Assembly: GCA_014898415.1 (NCBI GenBank)
Contig: RCTD01000007.1
Location: forward strand, 930,001-994,000
Source: Stromatinia cepivora
Taxonomy: Eukaryota; Ascomycota; Leotiomycetes; Helotiales; Sclerotiniaceae
DNA length: 64,000 bases
Direction: 5' to 3'
The notes below the pieces were generated by a model that saw nothing but the letters and a program-made list of their open reading frames with translations, did no database searches and had not been told where the DNA came from. Every line of letters begins with the position of its first letter. Position 1 is the first letter of the stretch. The translations under genes and the position numbers were made by a program. Shown piece by piece: positions 10,767-21,592 of the stretch.

Positions 10767-12774
10767 ATGACTTGGATATCAAGAGGTAAATCCAGTTTCG
10801 TCCAAGATACCCCTAATGGACACACATCCGCCGTCCCGGCCATTGCCACTCATTGCGGCTCCCTCTGGTGTCTCTGGAGTGATCCATCGGGTGATTTGTA
10901 CTATGCCATTGGTGACAATGACACCTTCCAAACCCGAGCCCGCTTTCCCGACCAAGGAATTCCGGTTATGGCTGAGCTTCTCGGTCATCTACACGCCGTG
11001 GTCGTCAGGGCTAACGGGGAAATTGCTCATTATGAATATAACGATGTGGATAAAGATTGGGATATGCCTACTATCCTTGACAAGCAGCCTGGACTATGGA
11101 CAAACACTACACCGGCGCTGATGAGTTATAATAATAATTTGATGCTGGTATATATCCAGAATTCATATTTATATTATTCAACATGGACATTGGATTCCGA
11201 GGATCAACCAGTCTGGAAATATCCTCAGGAAGTAGGTGGGATTAGCAAGGTATCTGGAATACCTGCATTGTTTGTGTTGAATGGGGATTTACATGTGCTT
11301 TGTGCTTCTTTAGATGAGTCTCATACGATTCTCGGCTTCAAATATTCGTTGCCAGAAGATGTGTGGAATTCTTGTGATGACGTTAGTGAGGGCAAGGCTG
11401 CACAAGGTGTTTCTGCTACTTCTTATGGTAACAGTGCGTTTTTGGCTTTTCAGGAAAATGGTCCAGGGGATACTTCGCATGTTATTTATATGAGCGAGTA
11501 CAGAGATGGGATGTGGCATCCTCAAGAAGCTATTGCTGGTCAAACTTCGTTTGATCCTCCACAATTGGCTGTGCTTAATGGGAGAATTAATTGTATATTC
11601 AATTCGAACGATGAAGATAGGGAATTATTATGGTATTCAAGATCTTTGTTGGATTACTCTTTGAGTTCTTGGATGGCGGAAATTCCAGATGATACTCTGC
11701 TATCAAATATGACCATACCTGGGACCCACGATAGTAAGATGTCTTTCCTTTATTCAATCTCCATAAACCACACTAACAACTACCCAAACAGGTTGCGCAG
11801 AATCCAACATCCCCTTCGTACGCACCCAATACCTCTCCATAAAATCCCAATTGACCGCCGGGCTCCGTTTCCTCGATCTTCGCGTACGCGTTCACACAGA
11901 AGATGGTCAACTCTACATGTACCACGGTGGCATCCCCATAAACATGCCCTTCTACCTCAAACTTTATTCCGTCATGCAAGAAGTATTTGATTTCCTCTCG
12001 CAACACAGCCAAGAAACAGTGCTAATATCCATCAACAACGATGATACATCAGGCAAAGAACCTCCTTCGGTTTTCTACTCGGCGATCGCTAAACATATCA
12101 CTTCTGTTCCTCCATATCCTTCTGGGGAACCCCGCTGGCTTACATCAAATGCACCTTCGACTCTTGGTGATGCGCGTGGGAAAGCAGTGTTATTGCGTCG
12201 CTATAAATGTGATGAGGATTTAGCTCCTGAGGAGAAAATAGGGTTAGATCTTAGTGGATGGTTGGATAACAATCCTGATTTTGCATTAAAAACAGAGAGT
12301 GGTGTAACGATTCATTTACAAGATAAATGGCAATACTCCCATATTATTCCGCTTAAAGGATTAGTAAAAAGTAAATATGAATATGTAGTTCATATGTTAA
12401 AGAAAGCTAGAGATGGCGCGAAGGAAGAATGGTTCCTCAATTTTATGTCCGCAGTGGGGGATCCCGTGCAAAGGGGCGAGGTTGCGGAGAGTCATGTATG
12501 TTATGAGTCCTGGTCTATTTCTTCTCGTACCCTATTTACATCCTCCCCATTTCATCTCCTTTACCTCCAACTCGCTAACCCCTAACGTCTGTAGTGGATA
12601 GCAGTAGGCGCGCACAGCAAATTCATCGGCACCTTTATCCAAGGCATGAACCCTACGCTTCGCTCGAAATTTGATTGGGGAATCAAGAAACGATATGGTA
12701 TCATCCCAATGGATTATCCGGAATTACCAAAGGATTCTGATTTGATCGCTTTGATTGTTGGTTGTAACATATAG
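10767..12774 (+). CDS. Lectin-like propeller fused to PI-PLC-like phosphodiesterase
   Basis: Three exons, 10767-11733, 11792-12495 and 12595-12774; each junction keeps the frame, giving 616 residues. Residues 1-300 form repeated ~45-residue blades with motifs such as LWCLWSD, LHAVVVRANG, ALFVLNGDLHVL and LLWYSRSL, recalling the propeller of fungal fucose-type lectins. From residue ~305 comes a PI-PLC X-type phosphodiesterase: MTIPGTHDS with candidate catalytic His321, then RFLDLRV and YMYHGG with a second candidate His367. The layout resembles the single-domain, calcium-independent bacterial PI-PLC group rather than eukaryotic PLC. There is no signal peptide or membrane segment, so the product looks cytosolic or non-classically exported. 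A substrate of phosphoinositides or GPI-linked glycans is plausible but unproven. Intron 1 interrupts the catalytic loop between HD and S, and the PLC motif is continuous once it is removed. Confidence 0.85.
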
Positions 12775-13786
12775 GAAGGGTGTCGACCGGGATAAGAAAG
12801 GTATATATAGATGGAATAGAAAGTTGGCGTGAGAGAAAATGGGGAAGGGGAAAGAAGAGAGGAGAGGAGATACGGGAGATTGGGGAGAATGAAGAGAGAA
12901 AAAGTTGATGTAGATTTATTTAGAGGGTCTCAAGGCATTTAGAAAGATGAATATAAGATTCTTATAGATCATCATAATCGAAGAATATTCACAACATAAC
13001 TAGGTACTTAAATCTATGATTAAAATCAAGCTTCTTATACCTCCTCTAACAACCCCATCAAAACAATCTAAGCAATTTCCATCTACCATCCAATCCTCAC
13101 CAAATAAAATACCCTACCATAATCAAAAAATACATACATATACAATATTAATACCAACAAATACCAACTTGTGATATAATTACAATACCGACTATTCAAT
13201 AAGAACCCATTACTTGCGTAGATATCCATGATATATTATCATCATACCAACGATTGCAATTAATAAATCGTTAATATAAGAAGCCTATAATCGCGGACTG
13301 CCTTGCCTACGATAGGTTAATTAATGTCAAGTTTTCCTCACTTCCAAGAATCAGTATAATACACTTCCTGACTTCACAACAAGCAATATATAAAAGGCAC
13401 CTCATAATATCACATCATCAAGTACAACACCAAACCAACAACATATCTCACGCATGACACACACAACCCAAAGCAAAACCCCCCTGATTTCTCAATAAAA
13501 ATCTCATAATTCCCGCTGGTATGCCTATAAAACTATCCGTCTTGAAACTTCATCCTGTGTGTATGAAAGTGCATGGTATGGTATACAAAAGAGCGCCATA
13601 TCGACTCCCCTCCATTTCCCTTCCCAACATAACAAAGCCCAGGCCTGTGTATCCTTTATCCGCAATTTTCCCTTCCTATTGCATAATCATTCATACGCCA
13701 GAAAAGTAAATCCTAGCTAGCAACCAGCCGCAAAAAGAAAAACCCAAACCCAAAACCAAACTCCTAGCCGAGAAGGAAACCAGAAA
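12775..13786. other. Convergent intergenic region
   Basis: AT-rich 3' flank shared by the converging lectin-PLC and centrosomin-motif genes. Nothing coding was seen. Confidence 0.5.
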
Positions 13787-16748
13787 TCAACGCCTCGAAA
13801 CACTTGCCGATCTACCTACACCTACGTGCGCGAGACCGAACCATTTTCTTCCGTGGCCTGGTGTAGTACCACCATTGTTTTCTTTGTCTTTAGCTGTGTT
13901 GTTTTCCTTGGTATTCTCCTCAGCCACATCTGCTTGTGCATTCTCGCGCCTTTCCCTACCCATACTCAACCCCTTAGTACCCTTCCTCTCGCCACCAGCT
14001 CCAGAAAGACAATCTCTCGCTACTTCATCCCCATCATGAGCACCATCCCCTCCGAATCTCCTTCTCTCCCTCGCACTCATACTCACACCCGCGCACGCGC
14101 TCCTTGGTCTCGCCACATGCTCCCGCTGAATCTGCGCTGATTGCGTTCTGTTCCTCGAAATAGGTGGTGGCGTTGCACTTCTCTCCCTATCAACCTCAAC
14201 ATCATCCTCTTCAAAATACGTTTTCTTGTCGACCCTATTGCCACTCTCATCGCTACCATCTAACTGACAATCACTCCAATCCGTTCTTCGACTACTATAT
14301 CTGCTATTTCTCATAGGCATAGTTTGATACTTTGTCCTCCGGTCTATATTTGAGTTGGAACTAGAACTCGAGTTTGAGTTTGAATTATTAGCAGGTGCAG
14401 TTTCCGATCTCCCAAAGAACAATCTCGCAGGAAGTAATCTCCTGAAATCCTTTTCCTTGCTTCCCTCTTTGTCCTTGGGAATTTCCCTAGAAGGCGTGTT
14501 TGGGATGCTCGCAGAAACAGGCGCCAGTGGCATCTTAGTATTGGAATCATGACTCGTATTGATCGAAGCTGGAGCATGTTTCCTCAATTTCGATGTAGCA
14601 GCTGCTAGTGAAGATCTTCGGTCTGGTGCAGGAGGTTTGGGTGTCTTTTCATCTAGAGGTGTAGATGATCTTTCCATCTCTCTGCCTGCAACATGTCTCT
14701 CTCGATGATCCTCAGCTCTAGATTGTGGTCTACGATCCAAATAACCAGAGGTTGTATTATCACTTCTTGGATGAGTCTTAGCTTGTGATACCGTCCGGAG
14801 TATTTCGTAACGTTGAGCTGTGGAATTTGAATTACGAGAACCAGAAGTTGAGCCGGACGGAACACGTGTTGCGGGATGATCATTAAAGATTCCATCACCA
14901 CCCCATGCTCTCATAGTATCGCGCTCACGAGATGTAGTATTGAAGGAGAAGAATTCTGGGGTTTGATTTCCGCCTCGAGGTTGGCGAGTTGGAGGATGGG
15001 TTTTGGTACCTTCGGTGGCACTGTCGGTACTGTAATTCGTTAAAGTATCTAACTCATCCGTCTCCAATGTTTCCGTATCCCAGCCATGACCTTCACGTCG
15101 ACTAGTTACTGTTTCTCCAGCACTGCGTGGTCGCATGGATGTTGTCGATTGGTATGGATTGTAGGTAGCAGGAGGTACCGATGTATTATGAAGGAATGTT
15201 ACTTCATCTTCATTGGCTTGACGTCTTTGATTCAAGGTATCATCAGAGTTCTTGTAATTTCTCAAAGTGCCAGTGCTGATGGTATCTGGTGTAGGTGGTA
15301 ACTTCTGCGATGTTTCGTATCCGTTCGCATCAGTTGTGAGTCGGCGACTATCATCCTTGGACCTTTGTCTATCCTGAATACTATCTCGTAATTCCGATCG
15401 AGCTTTGAGTCGCATACTGGTACTGTTTTTATATTGCTTTTCCAGATTGCTTCTTAGCTTCTCAAGGCGTTGCAATGGCGAAGCAGCAACATAATTCATT
15501 GACAGGAATTGACTTCTTCGACCACCAGATTGAGGTGAAGGCGATGGTATTCGCATAGGCATAGTTGAAGCTGGACGTTCGCCAATCCACTTTTCCACTG
15601 AAGAGCTCGTTCGTCGATGTTGTCTTGGTGGCGAGGACTCAAAATCTTCGTTCACAGCAGGTGACTTTTCTCCATAAATACTCAAGAATGAACTCTCACT
15701 CAGAACACTCAATGAAGGACTAGCCATTCCACTTTCACTATTCTCCTCTGGCAACTTTGGAAGAGCAATATCGCTGTAACTGTTAGTGCTAGGAAGATAT
15801 AAACTTCTCAAAGCTTCTACGCCTTCACTTTGCTCTGATAGAAACGAGGGCATCCTAGCAAGGACTTGCGCATTATCCTTCCCTCTAGGAGTTCTCGAAG
15901 TATCTCTATCAAAAGTTGGAGGTGAACTTGGCATTTCGGTTTCGTTGCTGTGATCGTAGAAGTCATCTCCATATTGCGTCTCGAAACTCGTGACATCTTC
16001 TCGTTCCTGTACTAGTCTCCCAATCTGGGCTTCCAGTTGACAAATGATACCAACAGCTTCTTCGACTGCCTGATCCCGTTTCTCTAGCTCTTTGAGTAAT
16101 GCTTCATTGACTTCTTGCATTTCTGCCTGATCCTGGATCTGGTTCCTCACATGTTCTAATTCCGCTTCTAATGCTTCTTGTCTCTGTCGCCGATGGAAAA
16201 GCTCCAGTTTTAGATCGAAATTCTGTTTATGCAAGGTCGAAACTGTCTGAATGAAAATAGTATAATCAGTACTTATATCACCAAAGATAAAACTGACCAG
16301 ATGTAAAAAAAGTCCTCACCTCTTCCATTTGCTTTACACCCATCGACTTCTTCCCCGGTTGACCCACTCCACTTGAGCTTGGTCTTCTTTCCTCCCTCTC
16401 CCGCATAACCCCACTACCACCACTACCCCTATGGACTGGCGAACTTTGAATTTCCCTGACCATATTAATACTCCCACCAAAGTCCCCACTCAATCTCCTC
16501 TCCCTTCCCTTCCTCTCCCTCAACCTCTCTTGCAAGAAAGCCGCACCACCCGATTGCGCACTCATTCTTCCTGACCCCAAAGGCAAATGCGCACTTGAAC
16601 TATTCGTACTCTGCGACGAGATAGTAGGCGTTGCCATATTTATTCCTGTATTGTTACTTGAAGAACTGGTCGCGGAATCATGGTAGAGTGGCATGCGTGG
16701 TGTTGAAGATATGCGACTTCTTCGAGATCCTTGACTGCCATCTTCCAT
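13787..16748 (-). CDS. Centrosomin N-terminal-motif coiled-coil protein
   Basis: Exons 16748-16320 and 16246-13787, with a 73-nt intron (GTGAGG donor, TTCAG acceptor), giving 962 residues. The junction yields MEETVSTLHKQNFDLKLELF, the Cnn_1N-type motif that recruits gamma-tubulin complexes to microtubule-organising centres; it lies near residues 141-170 and is followed by a coiled coil up to about residue 220 (heptad-like QEALEAELEHVRNQIQ, ALLKELEKRDQAVEEA). Everything else is Ser/Arg/Pro-rich and probably disordered, with many SP/TP sites suited to cell-cycle kinases. Fission yeast Mto1 and Aspergillus ApsB are the best-known fungal proteins with this motif; whether this is their orthologue cannot be decided from sequence alone. 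The role inferred is organising cytoplasmic or spindle-pole microtubules. Confidence 0.85.
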
Positions 16749-18162
16749 ATTCGGAAGATGGATCCTTTTTCTGTCAGATTCTATGTTTTTGTTTTTGTTT
16801 TTGTTTTTCTGAAAAGCGATTGTTATATAGACTTTTGTCTTTGATTGATTTGGATTGATTGGGGTGGTGCCGTATTCGTTGTATGTTAAGGCAAGGAAGG
16901 GCCGTACTAAAGTTGTAAATTTAGAAAGACGGGATGATCAGATAAATCAAATATGAAATATCAGCTTCAGACGACCCAAAAAATGAGTGTATGATATGAT
17001 CATTTGTGTACTATGGTTGTACTGAGTTGTATTCTCGTTTGTTACCATCCAAGAGTGATTGATCTTCCTCACATTGATATCTGCTGGGTACAGGAAGATC
17101 TATGCATATGCAATGCGCTGCAATGCACAGTATTGACTCAAAAATGAAGCCGAGAATTTTGATCAAAAAAATTAAACCTCACATAGGTAAGTTAATGTTG
17201 TTTGTGTATTAAAAGCCACCCAAAAAAATGATTGACAATAGTGAAAGTTTTGGTTGTTTGTTTTGTTTTGTTTCACAATCTTTTGGTGGAATGCAAATGA
17301 CCAACCAAGCGTTTCCAGGCCGATGACTTTCTACCATATAAGACCTCACACTCCCAAATTCTTTTTGTCTGTTCAGAGTGAATTGAAAAAGTTGGAAGGA
17401 AAGAAGTGAAAGCTAGTATCCTAGTCTGCATGAATATCTAAAGTCAGATATAGAAATAAGGTTTTGAAATGTCATATCTATAGCTATAACTTCTCTCTTA
17501 CCTAGGTATCATTTCAATTCTTACCGAGCCGTCCTTCATTTCTTCTTGTTTGAACTATGAACTAAATGTTGGTTAGAAATGGGGTATGTATCAGATATCA
17601 CATATCACATTTTACATTTCACATTTCTTCTTTTTCATTCTAGCTTTCACCCTGCATATAGCATCTGCAACTCATCTAACTCAAACCATCTATCTCTATC
17701 CCCCTTTCCTTACCCCCTCTAGAAAACATACCCGCCATCCCAACTACCGTTCCAAAAAACGCAGTACCTGAATAACATGCACATCACAAATGACCCATGC
17801 ATACACTACCCCGTACATCATGCACAATTAACACTGATTACTAGGTACTTCCCAACTCTAATCGGCGACCACGAATCAATCGCAAACTTGTACCTTTTTT
17901 ACTTGATATCGGCATTTCATTGGTCGAGTCTCATATCCAAATGTTGTGTTTCGCGTGGCGACATTACGCGGGACCAATTGGATGAATTCATCATTAGGAG
18001 CTCTTTTGGGAAATTCTGGGTGATTGGGAAACACAATTTTAGACATCAATAAATAGCATTTTCTCAGTCATCAAATGCTGCTTGTATGATGTTCAATAGA
18101 TTTCAGGGTTTCTAGACGCTCTTCTCGAATGTCTGGATTGTTGTAATACAATGAATCTGACA
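16749..18162. other. Intergenic, no gene seen
   Basis: Contains the promoter of the centrosomin-motif gene, with (GTTTTT) repeats at about 16785-16808, and AT-rich DNA beyond. No supported coding region. Confidence 0.5.
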
Positions 18163-18664
18163 TCACGGCTCGCTGTTAGGAAATTGTCTTCTGATCATCA
18201 TCAGATTCCTCTCGGTCTCTAATGAATCATTTGAGCTTTGAGTACCTATTTGAAAACGCATCCTACAGGCTCCAATTGTCCTCTGCGGAAAGTGTTCCTT
18301 TTGAATGATATCCCACCTCTTTCCGGTCTTGCCTTCTCTCCTCAAGAATTGATCCTCCTCAAAGGTCCATCTTGGATATCTTTCCTCTTAATTTCACCCT
18401 CGAATTTTCAACGCATCCCACTCTCCTCTCCCCAAGATCAACATCCTCAAGAACATCCAAGTCAACCAACCCCAAATTTACAACCTTCTCGTATTCCCAT
18501 GCTCTCAAATTTACCTGTAAGACTTTCCAAATTTCAAATTCAAGTTCAGGTTCAGAATCAGGATTTGGCAGCGAATAGCTACTAATCCGAGGACTGACGA
18601 CGGGACTAATGACGGGACTGGCGACGGACAAGTATTCTCTTTCGAATTCCATGGTGATTTTCAA
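18163..18664 (-). CDS. Small Myb/SANT-domain protein
   Basis: Proposed exons 18664-18515 and 18384-18163 (GTAAAT donor, AAGAG acceptor), 123 residues. The second exon carries a single Myb-like repeat: RWTFEEDQFLRR, then GKRWDIIQKEHFP and QRTIGACRMRFQ. The first two spaced tryptophans and the FP..T..ACR.R third helix fit DNA- or chromatin-binding SANT domains. The first exon is Ser/Pro/Glu-rich (MEFEREYLSVASPV...). The Myb reading frame is clear, but the 130-nt intron and the joining phase are my inference, and a second ATG at 18652 is an equally good start. A poly-T run (18661-18673) sits across the start region. Function beyond nucleic-acid binding is unknown. Confidence 0.55.
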
Positions 18665-18999
18665 AAAAAAAAAAATAATGTTGAGCGGGTTATGTAGTTA
18701 TCTGATACCATTTGAGGATGGATACTAACAAGATTGTGACGTTCGAGAGAAAGAAACATATGTGCTATGAGCAATATTGTAGCTCCGCCATTTGTCAAAA
18801 AAATGTTGTGAGTGATGTGAATATGTGCACCCGTTTCAAGATATGCATTTGTTCGTGTGAAATCCCCAAGTAATACATGCTGTGAACAGTATTATTTCGG
18901 AATCATGCATCATTCCTTCCATTTACATATATTGCATTTCCTAACTCAGAAGTTATTTTCGATGAATAAATCTTTAATCATGAATGGGAGGAACACTCC
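18665..18999. other. Intergenic, no gene seen
   Basis: Short spacer between the Myb-like gene's start and the end of the DUF1992 gene. No feature other than A/T runs. Confidence 0.5.
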
Positions 19000-20759
19000 T
19001 CACACCTGCTTTTCTCCAAACAGATCATTCCAGAATTCCCTGAAACCATACAGCGGCCTCTTGGAATCATAAACATTGACTTTATTCGATCCGAATCTTT
19101 CTATAATACCACCAGCGCGATGTCCAATCTTCTCGACTAGTTCCCGGGCGGGTCTCGTCGCTCTTTCCTTGATGGCTTCGGCTAGCTGGGGTGCAGAATC
19201 CGCATAACATGATTTGAGTTCACGTTCTAATGAAAAGTAAGGCTTTTTCGCAAGATCTGGAGCCATGAGATTGTAAGATCTAGTTTTGCTGTTCAAATCG
19301 GCGATGGCGAGTTTTAGATATGATTGTTCGGCTTCTTCCCAGGATGGTACTCGAAATGGGGGCGGAAGTGCGGTGGATGGTAGGTCTGGAGTTGACTGTT
19401 TCTCGGACTCAAGAGGAGTAACTTTAGCAATGTCTTTCTCAACCCCTTCTGCTTTTGCCAAGACTTGAACGATTGGTTCTCCATCGGACGAGGAAGTTGG
19501 CACTTCTTGCACGATTTTCACCATAACTGGATCACTTGTCACATTCGTAGGAACAGAGATCTGCTCTACGGCTCGCTTCTTAGGATTATGAAAAGCTTCA
19601 GATTGTGCGTATATTTCTGCGGTTCTCATTTGCTCCTGCAATGTACCACCTCGACTTGCAATTGTTCTTGCAGCATGTCGTTTCCAGTCATTCCGCAGTC
19701 GAGTCCTGAAAACATTGGCGGTTTTGACGAGTTCTTGTTGTTTCTCTATCCATGGTGGCACGATATCTTGTCGTTGTATCATCTTATTCATAATATATTC
19801 GGTTGTGTCGATAAATGGATTGTCGGCTCTCGCATCTCGTTCTATCGCCTTTCCTCTGGGAATATTCTGTGAAGAGACGATTAGTACAATTTCATCCTAG
19901 CAGAGACGGCAAAACTTAAACTCACCTTGAACTGACCACGAGCAATAGCATCTTCAATTCTCTCATTAGCCAAAGCAGCCAAACCTCTGATCGAATTCGG
20001 CATGGCTCTCGCGCCGGGAGTGAATCTTTCTTTGAGCTCCTTTCTCATTTCCTCTCTCTCCTGCTCACTCATTTGGCTATCTTTAGAAATGGCATAAATT
20101 GAGGTTTTATCCCTCGCATTTGCTAACCTTTGACCAGCTCTCTGCTTGGCTTGTCCTTTCAATCTCAAATCTACGATTGGAGAAGGAATCTTTCCCGGTC
20201 CTCGTAAAGCAGGATTAAGAGGCTTTCTAGCATCATCTAGCATTCGGAGAACCGTATCTTCAGCTGCTTCTTGCCCGGTCCATCCCTGTGCCGTGGCGAC
20301 ATCCCGAGAACCCCGGCCAATATTGGACGCAAGACTTGCTTCCGTGAATGCAGAAGCGTTTTCAGCCCTAAACTTTGAAGCTTCTACTCTTTCAAGCAGT
20401 CTTGCCTTCAATTCTTCCGAAAAGCCTGCCTCTTCCACGGCTTTCCGTCCGGCTCGACCACCTTCTGAAAGGGCATCTTCAGTAGCTTCGGCAAGACGTC
20501 TTGACATCGCCCCTTGCTCCTTTTCGACGGCTTTATTTTTCGAATCATTCTCGAAATTTTGTTTCAGAATTTGAGCTTCGATTGAAGCATGATCCTCCGA
20601 GTCCATTGCTACGTTGCTAGCATCTTCCTTTTGAAGTGGCGACCCTTGTGAGAAGTGCCGGTAGGCATTCTTATACAACTTTGGCACAGCATTTTGCTGT
20701 CTCGTAGCTCGCAGACAGCGGGCACACTTGAATGTAGATTGTGATACTAACCCGTGCAT
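19000..20759 (-). CDS. DUF1992 (DnaJC28-like conserved region) protein, probably mitochondrial
   Basis: Exons 20759-19926 and 19866-19000 with a 59-nt intron (GTGAGT donor, TTCACAG acceptor), 566 residues. The diagnostic block spans the junction: ALANERIEDAIARGQFKNIP then RGKAIERD, PFIDTTEYIMNKM and IVPPWIEKQQEL, at roughly residues 260-325. This region is found in DNAJC28 and fungal relatives, but no J domain is visible here. The N-terminus is rich in Arg, Gln and aromatic residues (FKCARCLRATRQQ, AYRHFSQGSP) and lacks acidic residues for the first ~40 positions, as in mitochondrial presequences. The middle contains long charged helices. Biochemical role unknown; human DNAJC28 has been linked to Golgi organisation, which may not apply here. 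Confidence 0.85.
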
Positions 20760-21592
20760 ATAGAGAAGGATAAGAAGGAATTGCTTGGAAGAGAATTCAT
20801 GGTGGCATGAGATATTATTGATAATATTAGGTACCTGATATCCCTGTAATCTTACATTTTAGCTTGTCGGCGATAAGATAAGAAACCCGAGCCCAGACCC
20901 AAGCTCCCGGTGAATCTGGTAATTGTGAATAATCCCCGATGAGCTTTTCTCCCCCAGGGACTTATCTCGCCACCAATATCGGTCACTCCTGACATTACCT
21001 ATCAAAACTAAATATTTATCTATCTAATATATTCATATTCCTATATCATACTTCAAACTCTAAACCATCACAGATCCATCCCGAACAATTAACACAAACA
21101 TCACCAATAAACCAACACTTCATCAAATCAAATTATCCCACTTCCACAAGAATCATATACTACTTGATGGATACATCATCTCATCTCTTAAATGCTTCTG
21201 TAAATTATCTTCGGAAACTCAAATAACATCCTAATTCCTCACTTCATTCATGTGTCTCTGAAACTGATACTCAATTCATAAACGTAATCATCCATCCATC
21301 CATACATACATAACTATCTATACACAATAAATCTCCAATCCACTATTCCCCATTCATCAATCTCCATATCCCAAGCTCCCTCATCTCATTCATCTCGCCA
21401 TCCATCTCACCATAAAAGAAGTTATAGTAAAAGAAGAATTCGCTGCATAAATGCCACCTCCCTGAGAGCCCTCAATTATCGTATCTCGCATAATATCGTA
21501 CAAACATTTCATCCACCGCTGCACTCATCAAAGATCCGCCTGCCCATGCCTCCATGCATCCGTCGTTTCAATTCAAGTCAATGGAAACAATT
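20760..21592. other. Intergenic, no gene seen
   Basis: Spacer between two minus-strand genes, AT- and CA-rich. It contains the promoter of the DUF1992 gene and the 3' flank of the SAPS gene. Confidence 0.5.

Noticed and set aside
10779..10988. Minus-strand frame in the lectin-PLC gene
   Set aside because: Opposite the first exon, which has clear domain support.
13826..14140. Plus-strand frame across the end of the centrosomin-motif gene
   Set aside because: Shadow of the well-supported minus-strand exon; no motif of its own.
20146..20574. Plus-strand 142-codon frame
   Set aside because: Lies entirely opposite the DUF1992 protein's first exon and reads as its complement.
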